NCBI RefSeq assembly: GCF_002775205.1
Contig: NC_036453.1
Coordinates: forward strand, 27,884,713-27,948,712
Length of the DNA: 64,000 nucleotides
From: Xiphophorus maculatus
Lineage: Eukaryota; Chordata; Actinopteri; Cyprinodontiformes; Poeciliidae
Direction: 5' to 3'
Shown here: in pieces, positions 1 through 16,950 of the stretch
Layout of the letters: each line of letters opens with the position of its first letter
How positions within the stretch are numbered: position 1 is the first letter of the stretch
Program-made: the position numbers and the translations under genes
Notes under the pieces: model-generated
Seen by the model: only the letters and a program-made list of their open reading frames with translations
Told to the model about the DNA's origin: nothing
Databases searched by the model: none

Positions 1-2191
1 GAGAAAAAAGACAAGAGGGTCCATTTGTAGCCCAGTTTTTCTCCAAGAGAGGTGGGTAGACTGTGAGAGATTATCAACCATTTAGCATAGTTAGCTTAGC
101 TTAGCTACTGTTTGCCTCCATTTCACTAGCATTTAAAGAACAAAGGTAATAAAATCTACCAACATATTGATATGTTTAACTTGTACCTGTTACTACTCTT
201 AACAACAGATGAGTCAGACAGCAGCAGCTCCAGCCACCATATCAGAATAATCCCTCCTCCCTGTCCCAGTGAAAACGGTGAGCAATACTGTGTTCAGTGA
301 CAAGCTAGTTAGCATCATTGCAGGGAGTCTGTAGATTTTTCCTGCCTCACTGCTCTTTTTACAATTACACAACAAAACAGTATATTTATTAGTGACAGAA
401 ATTCAAACAATCTTTATAAAATCATAATAAAAAACAGCCTGTTGTCATTAGCTTGCCTTGCTTGCATTTAAATGATTGATATCTGTTGCCACGTCCCTCC
501 TGACCTGTCCCCATCTAAGTGAAATTAAAGCTGAAGTATGTAACTTTTATTAACAAAAAGTACATATTTGTTAAGACTGTCAGTATGTTGAGAGATTATC
601 TGAGAATAATTTAATTCCTCTGCCTCCTCCCAGTGACTCTAGAAACAACCAATCAGAAGCAGGAGGTGGGTTTTAGCGCTGTCAATCACAATCTGTAGCT
701 GTCAGTAGTAGGTCAGGGAGGAGCTGGAGAAGATTCACCTTTTCACAGATTATCTGTCTCATAACAAACTCATGACAAGAAAGCAAGGGAGCTGTATGCA
801 TTTAAAATTGTGCCACTTTTTATGGGTCAAATAGACTCAAGACATTGTAACAGCAGGTGGGCCCAATTAAATTTTTTGTCAAGGGGCCCAAGTTTCCTGG
901 CGGCGCCCCTGTGCATAGTAGCTTATGTTTTGTTTGGTTGTGCAGATTTTTTTTTTTTTTTTCATTCTTTCAGTTCGGGCCCGCCTCCCTCTGCTGGGTG
1001 AAAAGGCTTCACCACCACTGGCTTGTCCTCCTGTTTTCATAGGAAGCAAAATGAAAGCAGTTAAACAACACAGGGTGTTCAAAGTTCCAGTTCAAGCGAC
1101 AGGAGGAGGAAATGCTGATAAAAGGCCAGAGGTATTCAGCAGGTTGGTTTATGTTACAGGTACAGTTCAGTTGTAACATGTTATGTTTGATATTGGATAT
1201 AAAGTATTTTAAAAGTAAACAACTCGAATCCTGAGGAAATCAAAAGTCTTTGGTGTAAAAGTGCAAGTCAATATTAAGTCTTGTGATTTCATCAAGTCAA
1301 GTCTAAAGTTATTAAACTTGTGACTCAAACTTGTAATTTGATTCCAAGTTCCATGAGTTGCGTTAACACCTCTGCAAACTAGTAAAATGCAAAATCAGTT
1401 GATCAAGCTCCCGATTCTGTTTTAAAAACATCATTTGTGCTAAGTGTTATGGTGGAAAAGTCAAAATAGTTGTAAATATTTTATATATTTACATGTTTTA
1501 TATGTTTACAGCCATAGTAAGAATCAATATTTCAGACTAAATTGAATTGAACTTTTATCCAAGTTTGCATATTTGTGTTGAACTGATAAAAAGAAATTGT
1601 TTCATCTTATAGAAAGTCATTAAACAATCAGAATCACATATTTGATCATAACACATTTATTTCATTTAGATGACCTGGTGAATGAAAACATGTAAAAACT
1701 AATTTTGGGTATAACATGTCAGGGGATCAACGTTATAGTCATGTGCTTTTCATGAAGAAATTGGTTGGTTTCAAATGATAATAACTGAATTTACAAAAAT
1801 ACACAAAACTGCATTTTTTATGGTGTAATTCTATTTGTAATATTACTTTGTTGAGGCAGTCAAAAGGCCCACATTTGTACAAAGAATGTAATAAATTAAC
1901 TTATAAAAAGCAAATAACACAAAAAAGGGACTGTCCAATAATCTTAATAAATTATAATAAAAATAAAGTTAGAATAACTTAAAAAACCATTTTTGGCATA
2001 AAACCCAGAATACATTAACATTATAAATAAACATTAAAAAAACATACACTTAGTAGAAAGGTTCATTATTTTCCTGAAACTCAACAAAATAAATAAATAG
2101 GTCCTATTATTATTATTATTATTATTATTATAAATTATGGATGCAATTTTGGCGTTAATTGAACCTTCCTTGGTTTTCTTCCGAATCTGAT
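1..2191. other. 3' flank of mmp13 copy 1; repeat-rich, no gene
   Basis: No coding exon was found. The stretch is the downstream flank of the first collagenase gene, and most of it is repeated downstream of copy 2 (positions 1-380 match 9763-10142; 1297 onward matches 10143 onward). A block at 381-1296 is absent from copy 2. It contains a MITE-like segment near 521-720 and a T-tract at about 949-961. A minus-strand AATAAA at 1656-1661, conserved in copy 2 at 10502-10507, is a possible polyadenylation signal but lies about 530 bases past the stop. An ATT microsatellite sits at 2104-2131. The small open frames here look like chance. Confidence 0.6.
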
Positions 2192-4597
<2,406 letters not shown>

Positions 4598-4643
4598 GTT
4601 TCCTTGTTGAACTCAACTTGTGTCTCCCATCTGGAGGGAGCCG

Positions 4644-4650
4644 TTATAAA
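4644..4650 (-). promoter_or_regulatory. TATA box of mmp13 copy 1
   Basis: TTTATAA on the minus strand, about 47-53 bases before the ATG. It is identical at 13541-13547 and 22800-22806 before copies 2 and 3. The position suits a TATA box with a short 5' leader, as in other inducible MMP genes. The start site itself is inferred. Confidence 0.6.
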
Positions 4651-4693
4651 GGACCTGGACAGGGTGTGTTGAGCAACTACATACTTGAGAGAG

Positions 4694-4728
4694 TGACTCT
4701 TGACTCCTTTTATGGGTAGCAGAGGAAG
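4694..4728 (-). promoter_or_regulatory. AP-1-like and PEA3-like block, mmp13 copy 1
   Basis: Two adjacent AP-1-like sites, each one base off TGASTCA (plus strand TGACTCT at 4694-4700, TGACTCC at 4701-4707), lie about 50 bases upstream of the TATA box. An ETS/PEA3 core AGGAAG follows at 4723-4728. AP-1 next to PEA3 at this distance is the classic arrangement of collagenase promoters. Binding is inference, since neither AP-1 site is a perfect match. The block is exactly conserved in copy 2 (13591-13625) and missing in copy 3. Confidence 0.45.
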
Positions 4729-5261
4729 TTTACAGCTGATTGTTCACCCGACACAAAATTTCCCCAAAACAAGACACTGTAATTATGACATGTGCTCTGT
4801 ATTGTTGCCACATGCACATGGGAAGACTTTGCATGCATCATAAAAAGTAATAAATATTGTAAAGATGTATATAATGCTGTAAAGTTAGTGGTGCTAATAT
4901 ATTTTACCAGTATGTTAAAGAATTGTCAAAAATATACATTTGTTTTGATTGAATAATTTGATGTCACATAGAAAAAAGTGCATATTACAAACAATTTTAA
5001 CAACGTTACCTGTCTTCATAAACCAATTTCAATAAATTAAAGTTCTGAATTAATTAATTTCAATTAAAAAAATTAAATGATAAAAAATGACTAATAAATG
5101 TTACATACTGAAGCCCACGATATTCTGCACGATTGAGGGTTGTGGGTGTCAGTGTCTGTAACTAAGACCGAAGCTCACAAGCTCATCCTTGTGAGACAGC
5201 CTTCGGTACATCATATCTTTTTTAAATCAATCTGGAATAAACAGGAGACACATTTTCTTTT

Positions 5262-5484
5262 TTTGTGGGGCTCTAGTGTCCTAGAGCCCTCTCTAGGACA
5301 CTAGAGCCCTCTTGTGGGCTCTAGTGTCCCTTATATGAAAGTAGGCTGACAGGAAGGGGGAAGGAGAGAGGGGAAGACATACGGCAAATGTCGCCGGGTC
5401 CGGGAGTTGAACCCGTGACTGCCACTTCGAGGACTCAAGGCCTCCAAATATGGGCCACGCTATCCCCTACGCCACGGCACGCCC
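5262..5484 (-). repeat. tRNA-derived SINE
   Basis: Read on the minus strand it starts with a tRNA-like head. The Pol III A box TGGCGTAGGGG is at 5464-5474 and the B box GGTTCAACTCC at 5403-5413, followed by a pyrimidine-rich tail ending in a duplicated GGGCTCTAGTGTCC-type segment. It interrupts DNA that continues at both ends in the paralogous unit downstream (14162 and 15959). The family name was not determined. Confidence 0.7.
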
Positions 5485-6386
5485 AGATTTATTTTTTTTT
5501 AACATAAGATAGAAATGCACGAATGTGTCTTCCGGTTCTACTTATTTTCAAACAACAATTGCATTTCATTGTGGCTTCCAAATTAATATTTTGGTATCAT
5601 GTTGATAGTATTATGTTCAGATCATAAATCTGCAGACATGATTAATTCTACTGCAACTTTGATTGCAGAGGAACGCTAAGGTGACATCCGTTGATTCACA
5701 GGAAATCTAAACTCTGACAGGTTAGGGAGTTTTGTGAGTCAGCATGTAGATTCACTATCCACTCCCACAGCTTTATTAATCCAAGCCCAGTATGTTCTGC
5801 ATTGTGAATGGAAAGCTACGTTCTGTCAACAGTTGCGCAACAAGGGACGCTGAGAGGAACGATAATGACTGATAAGCAATGTGCCGTCTACAAGGATTTG
5901 CTCAACAGCAGTAATTGCAGATACGTTAAAAATGCGTTACAGTACTAAAAACACACATATTGTGGCATTAATCATAAACATAATTAAGGTTTTCTACATA
6001 ACAGGTACTGTTCACATCTCCATTTTGGAAAGAATCTACAGTAAATGTAGATATAATTTCTTTATGTTAGATATTTCATACAAATATTGTTCTCATTCCT
6101 TTTATTCAACAATTGTTGGAGATCTTAAAAAGTAAAATACATAAAGTGCAAAAAAATTAACCAAAACGACAAAAAACATTTTAAATTTGCAAATAGCTTC
6201 AATAGATGGTATAAATTCTTTCTTTCAACACTATTAGTCACTGAGGTGTTACTTTTAATCGGTTGCAGTATTTATTAGTTTCCCAGTGTTGCTAACGTTG
6301 TGGTTATTGCTAGAAAGATCCGGTTCCTCGTGAATATACACTCTCTACAATGTCATCATCAGGCTATTTCATCATCAGAGTACGTG
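5484..6386 (-). pseudogene. Relic of the 3' end and flank of the large mmp gene (copy A)
   Basis: Closely matches 15959-16861 and, more distantly, the real 3' flank of the 493-aa mmp gene (24240-25090). Shared landmarks include TATGTTCTGCATTGTGAAT and AGCAATGTGCCGTCT. The match stops at 6386, just inside the last exon: the minus strand reads His-Val-Leu-stop where the real gene reads His-Ile-Ser-stop. Nothing of the remaining exon survives. It marks the boundary of the duplicated unit. Confidence 0.7.
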
Positions 6387-7279
6387 TGTGCATAATTGTG
6401 TGAAGAGAAAGGTTTTCTCTTTTTCCCCATAAATCTAAAGATTATGTTTGCCGAACAAATTCTCATTTTCAACAACAACCTGTTTAGAAAACGTACAACA
6501 GAAAACAGTAAAAAAATCATAAAACAGTAAAAGAAAAAATCTAAATAATTACAAAAGTTTTCAATTATTTTTTCTGCTGCAGTGAGATCAAGTAAAATTC
6601 TCCATTCTTTGATATTTACCATTTCTTGATTGTCTTTCTTATCTGAAGATTTACATGTAAATAAATTACCTACTGTAACTAGCAGTAGGAATGATCTCAG
6701 AGTGGAAAATCTAAATAAAACTCCCCACGGCATTGTCTACCTAACTTTTTCTTCAGAGCCACCATGAAAACATTTCCACTCTCCTTCCCTTCAGTCGAGC
6801 AAAGTTATACAATCTTACATACACAGCATGCATGCACAGGATCTGGACGCTGGTGCAGGCTTAATTTACTGTGACAAGCTGAATACTCTGGCATCAACAT
6901 AAAGCTGAACCCATAACCTGAAGTCAGCCAGTCTCAGCTCTGCAGCTTGTAATTTGACAATTAAATGTGTTTCTTGTGGTTTCTGTGGTTGTGTAATCAG
7001 ATGAGTCCGGATTGCAGAACCCATCCCCATTTATTCACCCCAACAAGAGAGAAACACCACAAAACCAGAAACATTTTCTCTCTGTTTCTGCTGGTTAAAT
7101 TACCTGTAATAACACAGCATGTAAGCGAGTGCAACCAAAAGCTTCTTCCAGCTGAGTAGTGCAACCCTCCCCCACCAGTTGCTGTGAGATACAATTTAGC
7201 TGACTGAAAGAACAAACAAGCGTTTTGGAAACAATTTAGAAAAACATGAACTAACTTGGGATGTTGTTGCATCATCGAT
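6387..7279. other. Intergenic, no recognised feature
   Basis: AT-rich DNA between the unit A relic and the orphan mmp13 exon. I see no exon with splice sites, no RNA gene and no repeat that I can name. A 124-residue open frame on the minus strand at 6359-6733 is mostly low-complexity and hydrophobic and overlaps the relic boundary. I regard it as chance. Confidence 0.4.
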
Positions 7280-7726
7280 GCATTTAACAAATATACAAAA
7301 TGTGTTTTTTCATCATGTCATTTTATTTTTATTACTTTTTCGTGCATACAGTCAAATAGTGCTGGAAGTGAGACATACAAAAATACTTTTTTTACAATTT
7401 GATTTGATTTATTTAAATAGAAACGCAAATAGCAACACAAACAAAGCAGACATAATTAAATGGTACAAATAACACAAATGTAATACTTAAAAAAAACCCA
7501 GTCATTAAAAAAATCCACATTAATAGAATACTAAAGGACAGATTATATTCCTAAAGTCTGAGACAACACAACAACATAAAAAGTTTTTTTTTTTATTATT
7601 GTTGTTATCAATTATGGATGTAATTTTGGCATTAATTGACCCATCATTGGTTTTCTTCCAAAGCTGATCTAGTAGTTGTTGCAGGACAGGATGTAGCTGT
7701 TTCTCAGCAGACGCAGCATCTGCCCC
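7280..7726 (-). pseudogene. Orphan last exon and 3' UTR of a lost mmp13 copy
   Basis: Positions 7669-7726 match the last 58 bases of mmp13 exon 10, including the TAG stop and the codons for Cys-Asn-Asn-Tyr. The matching 3' flank (TTATGGATGTAATTTTGGC at 7611-7629) follows. The match ends abruptly at 7726, and no other exon of this copy exists between here and copy 2. It is a 5'-truncated remnant of a further collagenase gene. DNA near 7395-7440 also resembles the flank of copy 3 at 18188-18230. Confidence 0.85.
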
Positions 7727-9762
7727 TTTAAAGTAGACGAGTGTTCTTATTTGGAATAATTGTGTTTTGAAACTAATGTCTTCAGCAACTTCTAAAGTCA
7801 GTGTGACTGCAAATGAAACAACCTCCTACAGGTTCAGTATCAGGGCAGATAATATCCCTGACTGCCAGAGGTCGCTATTGCTTTTCACATCACAAGTACG
7901 TCTCCGTTAACACTCAGCTCCCAAGTAAAGACATGTAAGTCCCAAACTCAAGACATGCAACTCTTGAGTCAAACCCTAAACTTGAGTGGATCCACCGCCT
8001 GTGTTTGGGTTTTTCTTTCAAAACACAAAGACTTGGAGTGTAGATATAATAATAACATGAACTAGAAAATCATGACATTTTAATGAAAGAAATACTGGAA
8101 ATTTTACCATTTAATTTTATTATTGGGAAGTTTTCAGATTGCAGTGCTAACCGTTAGAATTAATTGCCAATTTATTATTTCAGGTTATAAATAATGTCTA
8201 AATAAAAATGTGAAATTCCATAAATACATATAAAAGTGATTCTTCAGGTCCCATGACTCAATTAGCTTTCAAGAAACACCTTAGTTTTTAAGATAACAAT
8301 AACCACACTTAAGTTGTTATGGTATTAATCAGGATCCTAAAAAAATGGAGCATATTATTGAATTAGCCAGCAAGGCTATTGGAGTTGATCAGGCATCTGC
8401 AGCTGAGCTGTACATTGAGCTGACATTTTAAAAAGAAGGATGAAATTCTTGTGGCTCCATCACATCCTCTGTTACTGAAGTTTGTCAGTGGCAATAGCAG
8501 TAGGTCTACAAAGAGAAATCAGGAAAATTTAGTCTTTTAATTCACCCCACTGCACATTTATACAACATCTCTAAAGGTTTTTTTGGTTATCTGTTGTGTA
8601 TGATTTTAGTTAAAGTTATCTGATTTCTTATCATGGTTGATAGTCCATATGTTTTACTTGAATTGCTGTTTGATCACTTTGTAATGGAGTAAGAAAATTA
8701 ATTAATCTTCATCACTTGTGTTAATTCTGCAGTTTGTGGGTGGTTACTACAAAGTGTCTGCAAATTTGAAAAACTTCAAAAACTGACCAATTTCAGAAAT
8801 GTAAAATAAACACTTTGTTTATTTTGGACCATTAGACCAAGGTCGTACTGGGACTCATCTTCAACCTTCCATTTTTATGCCACCCGCACAAGATGCTGCC
8901 CTGGGCGTTTGCCCATTTCGGCCATATTAGAAACCACCACTGAACCTGTGCTATTACTGCACACCGGTTCAATTAAAAACAAATTTAAAAAAAGGTATAA
9001 CCAGCCCTTGTGACCCAGATATTAGACTGGTCAGTGGGATTTCCCCTGAACCTCTTGATTAGCAAATCCAGATCTGCATTGGTCCCTGTGAATACAAATT
9101 AATTTATTTAATAAGTAAGCTGTAGAATAAATTTTGCATGAGAAATTTAGAAAGCAACAAACAACATCCCGTCCTAACCAACCCAATTTAAAAAATAAAA
9201 GATGCTCTCTGTTTCAGAGCATTTTGAGTTGACCTTATCATAAAATTCATTGCCACACATTTGTGGCAGCTCTGGCATTCTGTACAAAATGTTAATATAA
9301 CAATTGGCAGCGCTCACATCAATGTCTAGGCAACAGCAAAAGGATCAGTCATAAGACATTTGGTTAAATCTGTGTTACTAAAAGTGTCTTAATATTATTG
9401 CATAGTCAGGGCGTGTAAAGGGGGGAAAAGTTAGGATAATTCCAAGATCCCCCGGCTGACGGGGGACGCCGCAAAACAGTTTTTTTTCTTCATAGAAATA
9501 GAAGAAAAAATTGTGCCTTGTCAATTACAAAATGAATTATGTCGTCTTTCTTAAATTGTTTTTATCAGTAAAAATTAAATGTTCCCCTTCTAGACCAAAA
9601 AGCTCACATCTATATTTGCCCTGAACATCCCCGTAGATCTGCATGAAATGGTTCATTCCTGCTTGGCGGCTTGCCGGTGTTCAGCAGCAGTTAGCAGAAG
9701 ATAATAACGACTATGGCAGTTACTATACTGCTAAGAAAAATTATAAAGTCAAGTTTTCAAAA
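7727..9762. other. Intergenic, repeat fragments only
   Basis: No exon was recognised. The segment at 7915-8000 is a degenerate run of AAGTC/ACTC-type words, also present at about 1250-1345 and typical of a dispersed fish repeat. The segment at 8880-8940 (CCCTGGGCGTTTGCCCAT) resembles 40309-40338. The rest is AT-rich and unassigned. Confidence 0.4.
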
Positions 9763-11088
9763 CGAGAAAGAGACAAGAGGGTCCATTTGTAGCCCAGTTT
9801 TTCTCCAAGAGAGGTGGGTAGACTGTGAGAGATTATCAACCATTTAGCATAGTTAGCTTAGCTTAACTACTGTTTGCCTCCATTTCACTAGAATTTACAG
9901 AACAAAGGTAATAAAATCTACCAACATTTTCATATATTTAACTTGTACCTGTTACCACTCTTAACAACAGATGAGTCAGACAGCAGCAGCTCCAGCCACC
10001 ATATCAGAATAATCCCTCCTCCCTGTCCCAGTGAAAACGGTGGGCAATACTGTGTTCAGTGACAAGCTAGTTAGCATCATTGCAGGGAGTCTGTAGATTT
10101 TTCCTGCCTCACTGCTCTTTTTACAATTACACAACCAAACAGTCAAGTCTAAAGTTATTAAACTTGTGACTCAAACTTGTAATTTGATTCCAAGTTCAGT
10201 GAGTCGCGTTAACACCTCTGCAAAGTAGTAAAATGCAAAATCAGTTGATCAAGCTGCCGATTCTGTTTTAAAAACATCATCTGTGCTAAGTGTTATGGTG
10301 GCAAAGTCAAAAAAGCTGTAAATATTTTATATATTTACATGATTTATATGTTTACAGCCATAGTAAGAACCAATATTTCAGACTAAATTGAATTGAACTT
10401 TTGTCCAAGTTTGCATATTTGTGTTGAACTGATTAAAAGAAATAGTTTCATCTTATAGAAAGTCATTAAACAATCAGAATCACATATTTGATCATAACAC
10501 ATTTATTTCATTTAGATGACCGGGTGAATGAAAACATGTAAAAACGTACAACTCGAATTTTGGGTATAACATGTAAGGGGTTCAACGTTATAGTTGATGC
10601 ATGGTCATGTGCTTTTCTTGAAGAAATTGTTTGGTTTCAAATGATAATAACTGAATTTACAAAAATACACAAAACTGCATTTTTTATGGTGTAATTCTAT
10701 TTGTAATATTACTTTGTTGAGGCAGTCAAAAGGCCCACATTTGTACAACGAATGTAATAAATTAACTTATAAAAAGCAAAGAACACAAAAAAAGGACTGT
10801 CCAATAATCTTAATAAATTATAATAAAAATAAAGTTAGAATAACTTAAAAAAAACAACATTTTGGCATAAAACCCAGAATACATTAACATTATAAATAAA
10901 CATTAACAAAATAAAAAAAACATACACTTAGTATAAAGGTTAATTATTTTCCTGAAACTACATGACAACACAACAACATAAATAGGTCCTATTATTATTG
11001 TTATTATTATTATTATTGTTGTTATTATAAATTATGGATGTAATTTTGGCATTAATTGAACCTTCATTGGTTTTCTTCAAAAGCTGAT
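9763..11088. repeat. 3' flank of mmp13 copy 2, duplicate of 1-2191
   Basis: Near-identical to the first 2.2 kb of the window, but lacking 916 bases (copy 1 positions 381-1296) at the junction 10142/10143. The alignment offset moves from 9,762 at the far end to 8,897 next to the gene. The AATAAA at 10502-10507 (minus) is conserved. The start of the match at about 9763 reflects the window edge rather than the true start of the unit. Confidence 0.85.
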
Positions 11089-13494
<2,406 letters not shown>

Positions 13495-14162
13495 GTTTCC
13501 TTGTTGAACTCAACTTGTGTCTCCCATCTGGAGGGAGCCGTTATAAAGGACCTGGACAAGGTGTGTTGAGCAACTACATACTTGAGAGAGTGACTCTTGA
13601 CTCCTTTTATGGGTAGCAGAGGAAGTTTACAGCTGATTGTTCACCCGACACAAAATTTCCCCAAAACAAGACACTGTAATTATGACATGTGCTCTGTATT
13701 GTTGCCACATGCACATGGGAAGACTTTGCATGCATCATAAAAAGTAATAAATATTGTAAAGATGTATATAACGCTGTAAAGTTTCTGTTAGTGGTGCTAA
13801 TATATTTTACCAGCATGTTAAAGAATTGTCAAAAATATAAATTTGTTTTGATTGAATAATTTGATGATGTCACATAGAAAAAAGTGTGTATTACAAACAA
13901 TTTTAACATTACCTGTCTTCATAAACCAATTTCAATAAATTAAAGTTCTGAATTAATTAATTTCAATAAAAAAAAAATCTCAATTATAAAAATGACTAAT
14001 AAATGTTACATACTGAAGCCCACGATCCTCTGCACGATTGAGGGTTGTGGGTGTCAGTGTCTGTAACTAAGACCGAAGCTCACAAGCTCATCCTTGTGAG
14101 ACAGCCTTTTGTACATCATATCTTTTTCAAATCAATCTGGAATAAACCAGAGACACATTTTC
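13495..14162. repeat. 5' flank of mmp13 copy 2, duplicate of 4598-5257
   Basis: Upstream DNA nearly identical to copy 1's, with a few small indels. It ends at CACATTTTC, where copy 1 carries the SINE. The less similar counterpart upstream of copy 3 can be followed to about 23215. Confidence 0.8.
13541..13547 (-). promoter_or_regulatory. TATA box of mmp13 copy 2
   Basis: TTTATAA on the minus strand, 47-53 bases before the ATG, at exactly the copy 1 spacing. The AP-1-like pair (13591-13604) and PEA3 core (13620-13625) lie upstream of it. Confidence 0.6.
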
Positions 14163-15149
14163 AAGAAGTTGCAATATTAATAATTTATTAATTTATCCAT
14201 CCAAACCCAGAGATCCCTCTCCTTAACCAACACTTTCCAGGTCTTTACGGGTAGATACCAAAATATTTCCAGGTCATAAGGGGGATACAGTTTCTCCACT
14301 GGGTTCTGATCTAACCTGCGTTCTCTTAAAAGAGTGGGACATTCCCTAAAATGAGGAGCTCACAAAGCTCCCTGATCAGATGGTGAAATGAATTTCATTA
14401 CTCATAGCTTTTCTTTGTAGAAAGCAGCTCCACTTCAGGCTGTTTTCAAATAATTGAGCTTCTCACCCTTTCACTGAGCCAGCCCCGCCTCCCCACACAG
14501 AACGCTCCTTTCAGCTGCTTGTGTGACATCTCAGCATTTAATTTACCGCCCATAATTCTTGACCAAAGGTAAGTGTCAAACCGTCAATAGACTGAGATAG
14601 TAATAGCTTTGCTTTACAGCTCAGACTTTTGCATCGTCTAGCTCGTGAACAAGACACCAATATTCTCGGAACTTCTCAGCTTGCAGCAAAAACAGATCCC
14701 CTAGTTTTCAGCTTTTTCTGACAGAACCATTTATTCAGACTTGATGCACTTACTCTCACTATGAACTGCTCCAGTACACTCACTTTTGTGACCTAAAAAC
14801 ACCAAGAGAAAATCACGAGCCAACATGAGACCCTGAAGTTCCTGACCCACATGCTTTACACTTAAATATGTTTGAGATCAAGCTCATAAACACCACACAC
14901 AAGATACCCCACACAAGGGACAAGAGACAGTCCTGGTGACGTCCAACCCACATTGTGATAAGCTCTTGCTTCACGCCAAGATTGTAGACACAGCTCTTGC
15001 TTTGGGGATGAAAGGGTTAAATAATCCTTTGACAACTCTGGTTCCCCATCTTCCCTAAGGACCAAACAATAAACCAGACCTCCAACCTCTCTTGACCCCC
15101 TTGGAGAGCTACCAGACACTTGTCATACATTTAATGGGACACATTTATG
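14163..15149. other. Intergenic, unit B-specific, no recognised gene
   Basis: This stretch has no counterpart in unit A, where the SINE sits. I see no splice-bounded exon. Open frames up to 85 codons have no recognisable domain. It may be inserted repeat material, but I found no clear termini. Confidence 0.35.
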
Positions 15150-15675
15150 GGGCACTCAATCAATCAAATTTTATTTGTATAGCACATTTCAGCAGCAAGG
15201 CATTTCAAAGTGCTTTACATCATATCAAACACAGAAACACAATGCAACATAGAATCAACAATCAAAACATGACATTTATTAAGTTTGTAATTGATTACAT
15301 TTCAAATACAATCCTAAACAGGTGGGTTTTTAGTCAAGATTTAAAGGAAGTCAGTGTTTCAGCTGTTTTACAGTTTTCTGAAAGTTTGTTCCAAATTTGT
15401 GGTGCATAGATGCTGAAAGCTGCTTCTCCTCGTTTGGTTCTGGTTCTGGGGATGCAGAGCAGACCAGAACCAGAAGACCTGAGAGGTCTGGAAGGTTGAT
15501 ACAACAGCAGCAGATCTTTAATGTATTGTGGTGCTGAGCCGTTCAGTGATTTGTGAACTAACAGTATTTTAAAGTTTATTCTTTGAGCTACAGGGAGCCA
15601 GTGTAGGGACTTTAAAACTGGTGTTATGTGGTCTATCTTCCTGGTTTTAGTGAGAACGCGAGCAGCTCGAGACCT
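15150..15675 (-). mobile_element. LINE 3' end (ORF2 tail), degenerate
   Basis: Minus-strand translation gives a LINE ORF2 C-terminus with one in-frame stop: YAPQIWNKLSENC, then TLTSFKS, stop, LKTHLFR. This resembles the Y-A-P-x-x-W-N-x-L ... SFKSxLKTHLF ending of fish L2/CR1-like elements. It is followed by a 3' UTR ending in a TTGATTGATTGA tail (15155-15166). 5'-truncated and dead. The clade assignment is tentative. Confidence 0.7.
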
Positions 15676-15958
15676 TGTCTGTACAGTTCGCCATTCGAAA
15701 GCCTATTCCTGAATCACAGTTCAGTCAACTCCAACATATGCTGTCGGTTTTCGTGCGTCTCCCACACATCATAGTGTCCTACTTTAGGATGGCCTCTTGA
15801 AACCTTTGAAACCTGGCTCTTTCCATCGACATTATCTTTCAATGACAAATAAATCAATATGTTTTTCATGTGTAATGAGTTTTGTTTTAGGCTAAAGTAA
15901 TTTGGTTGTTGAATTTCGCTCTTAGGGGATTCAACATGGACGGACCTTACAGGCATTT

Positions 15959-16950
15959 GCCAGATTTTTTTTTTTAAACATATGATAGAAATGCACGAAT
16001 GTGCCTTCCGGTTCTACTTATTTTCAAACAACAATTGCATTTCATTGCGGCTTCCAAATTAATATTTTGGTATCATGTTGATACTATTATGTTCAGATCG
16101 TAAATCTGCAGACATGATTAATTCTACTGCAACTTTGATTGCAGAGGAACTCTAAGGTGACATCCGTTGATTCACAGGAAATCTAAACTCTGACAGGTTA
16201 GGGAGTTTTGTGAGTCAGCATGTAGATTTACTATCCACTCCCATAGATTTATTAATCCAAGCCCAGTATGTTCTGCATTGTGAATGGTAAGCTACGTTCT
16301 GTCAACAGTTGCACAACACAGGACGCTGAGAGGAACGATAATGACTGATAAGCAATGTGCCGTCTACAAGGATTTGCTCAACAGCAGTAATTGCAGATAC
16401 ATTATAATTACGTTACAGTACTAAAAACACACATATTGTGGCATTAATCATAAACATAATTAAGGTTTTCTACATAACAGGCACTGTTCACATCTCCATT
16501 TTGGAAAGAATCTAAATGTAGATATAATTTCTTTTAGTTACATATTTAATACAAATATTGTTCTCATTCCTTTTATTCAACAATTGTTGGAGATCTTAAA
16601 AAGTAAAATACATAAACTGCAAAAAAAAAGAACCAAAACAACAAAAAAATATTTTTAATTTGCAAATAGCTTCAATAGATGGTATAAATTCTCTTTCTTT
16701 CAACACTACTAGACACTGAGGTGTTACTTTTAATCGCTTGCAGTAATTATTAGTTTCCCAGTGTTGCTAACGTTGTGGTTATTGCTAGAAAGATCCGGTT
16801 TCTCGTGAATATACACTCTCTACAATGTCATCATCAGGCTATTTCATCATCCGAGTACGTGATGCAAGTATTTATCCCATGTGATGCAGAAAATCAAGAA
16901 TCCAAAACGAGGTTCAGACGCAGCGCTTCAGAAAAACACTCACAACCTGT
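15959..16950 (-). pseudogene. Relic of the 3' end of the large mmp gene (copy B)
   Basis: Matches unit A 5484-6386 and the real gene's 3' flank (24240-25090). It ends in the last codons and a stop at about 16847-16861 (His-Val-Leu-Gly-stop). Next to it, 16885-16950 matches the end of intron 9 of the real gene (25205-25275; shared GAGGTTCAGAC). The body of exon 10, about 120 bases, has been lost between the two. The original duplicate therefore reached into intron 9 of the neighbour. Confidence 0.65.

Noticed and set aside
6359-6733. 124-codon minus-strand open frame as a gene
   Set aside because: It has no homology that I recognise, the composition is low-complexity, and it overlaps the duplicated-unit boundary.
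15092-15409. 105-codon plus-strand open frame
   Set aside because: It is antisense to the degenerate LINE 3' end at 15150-15675.
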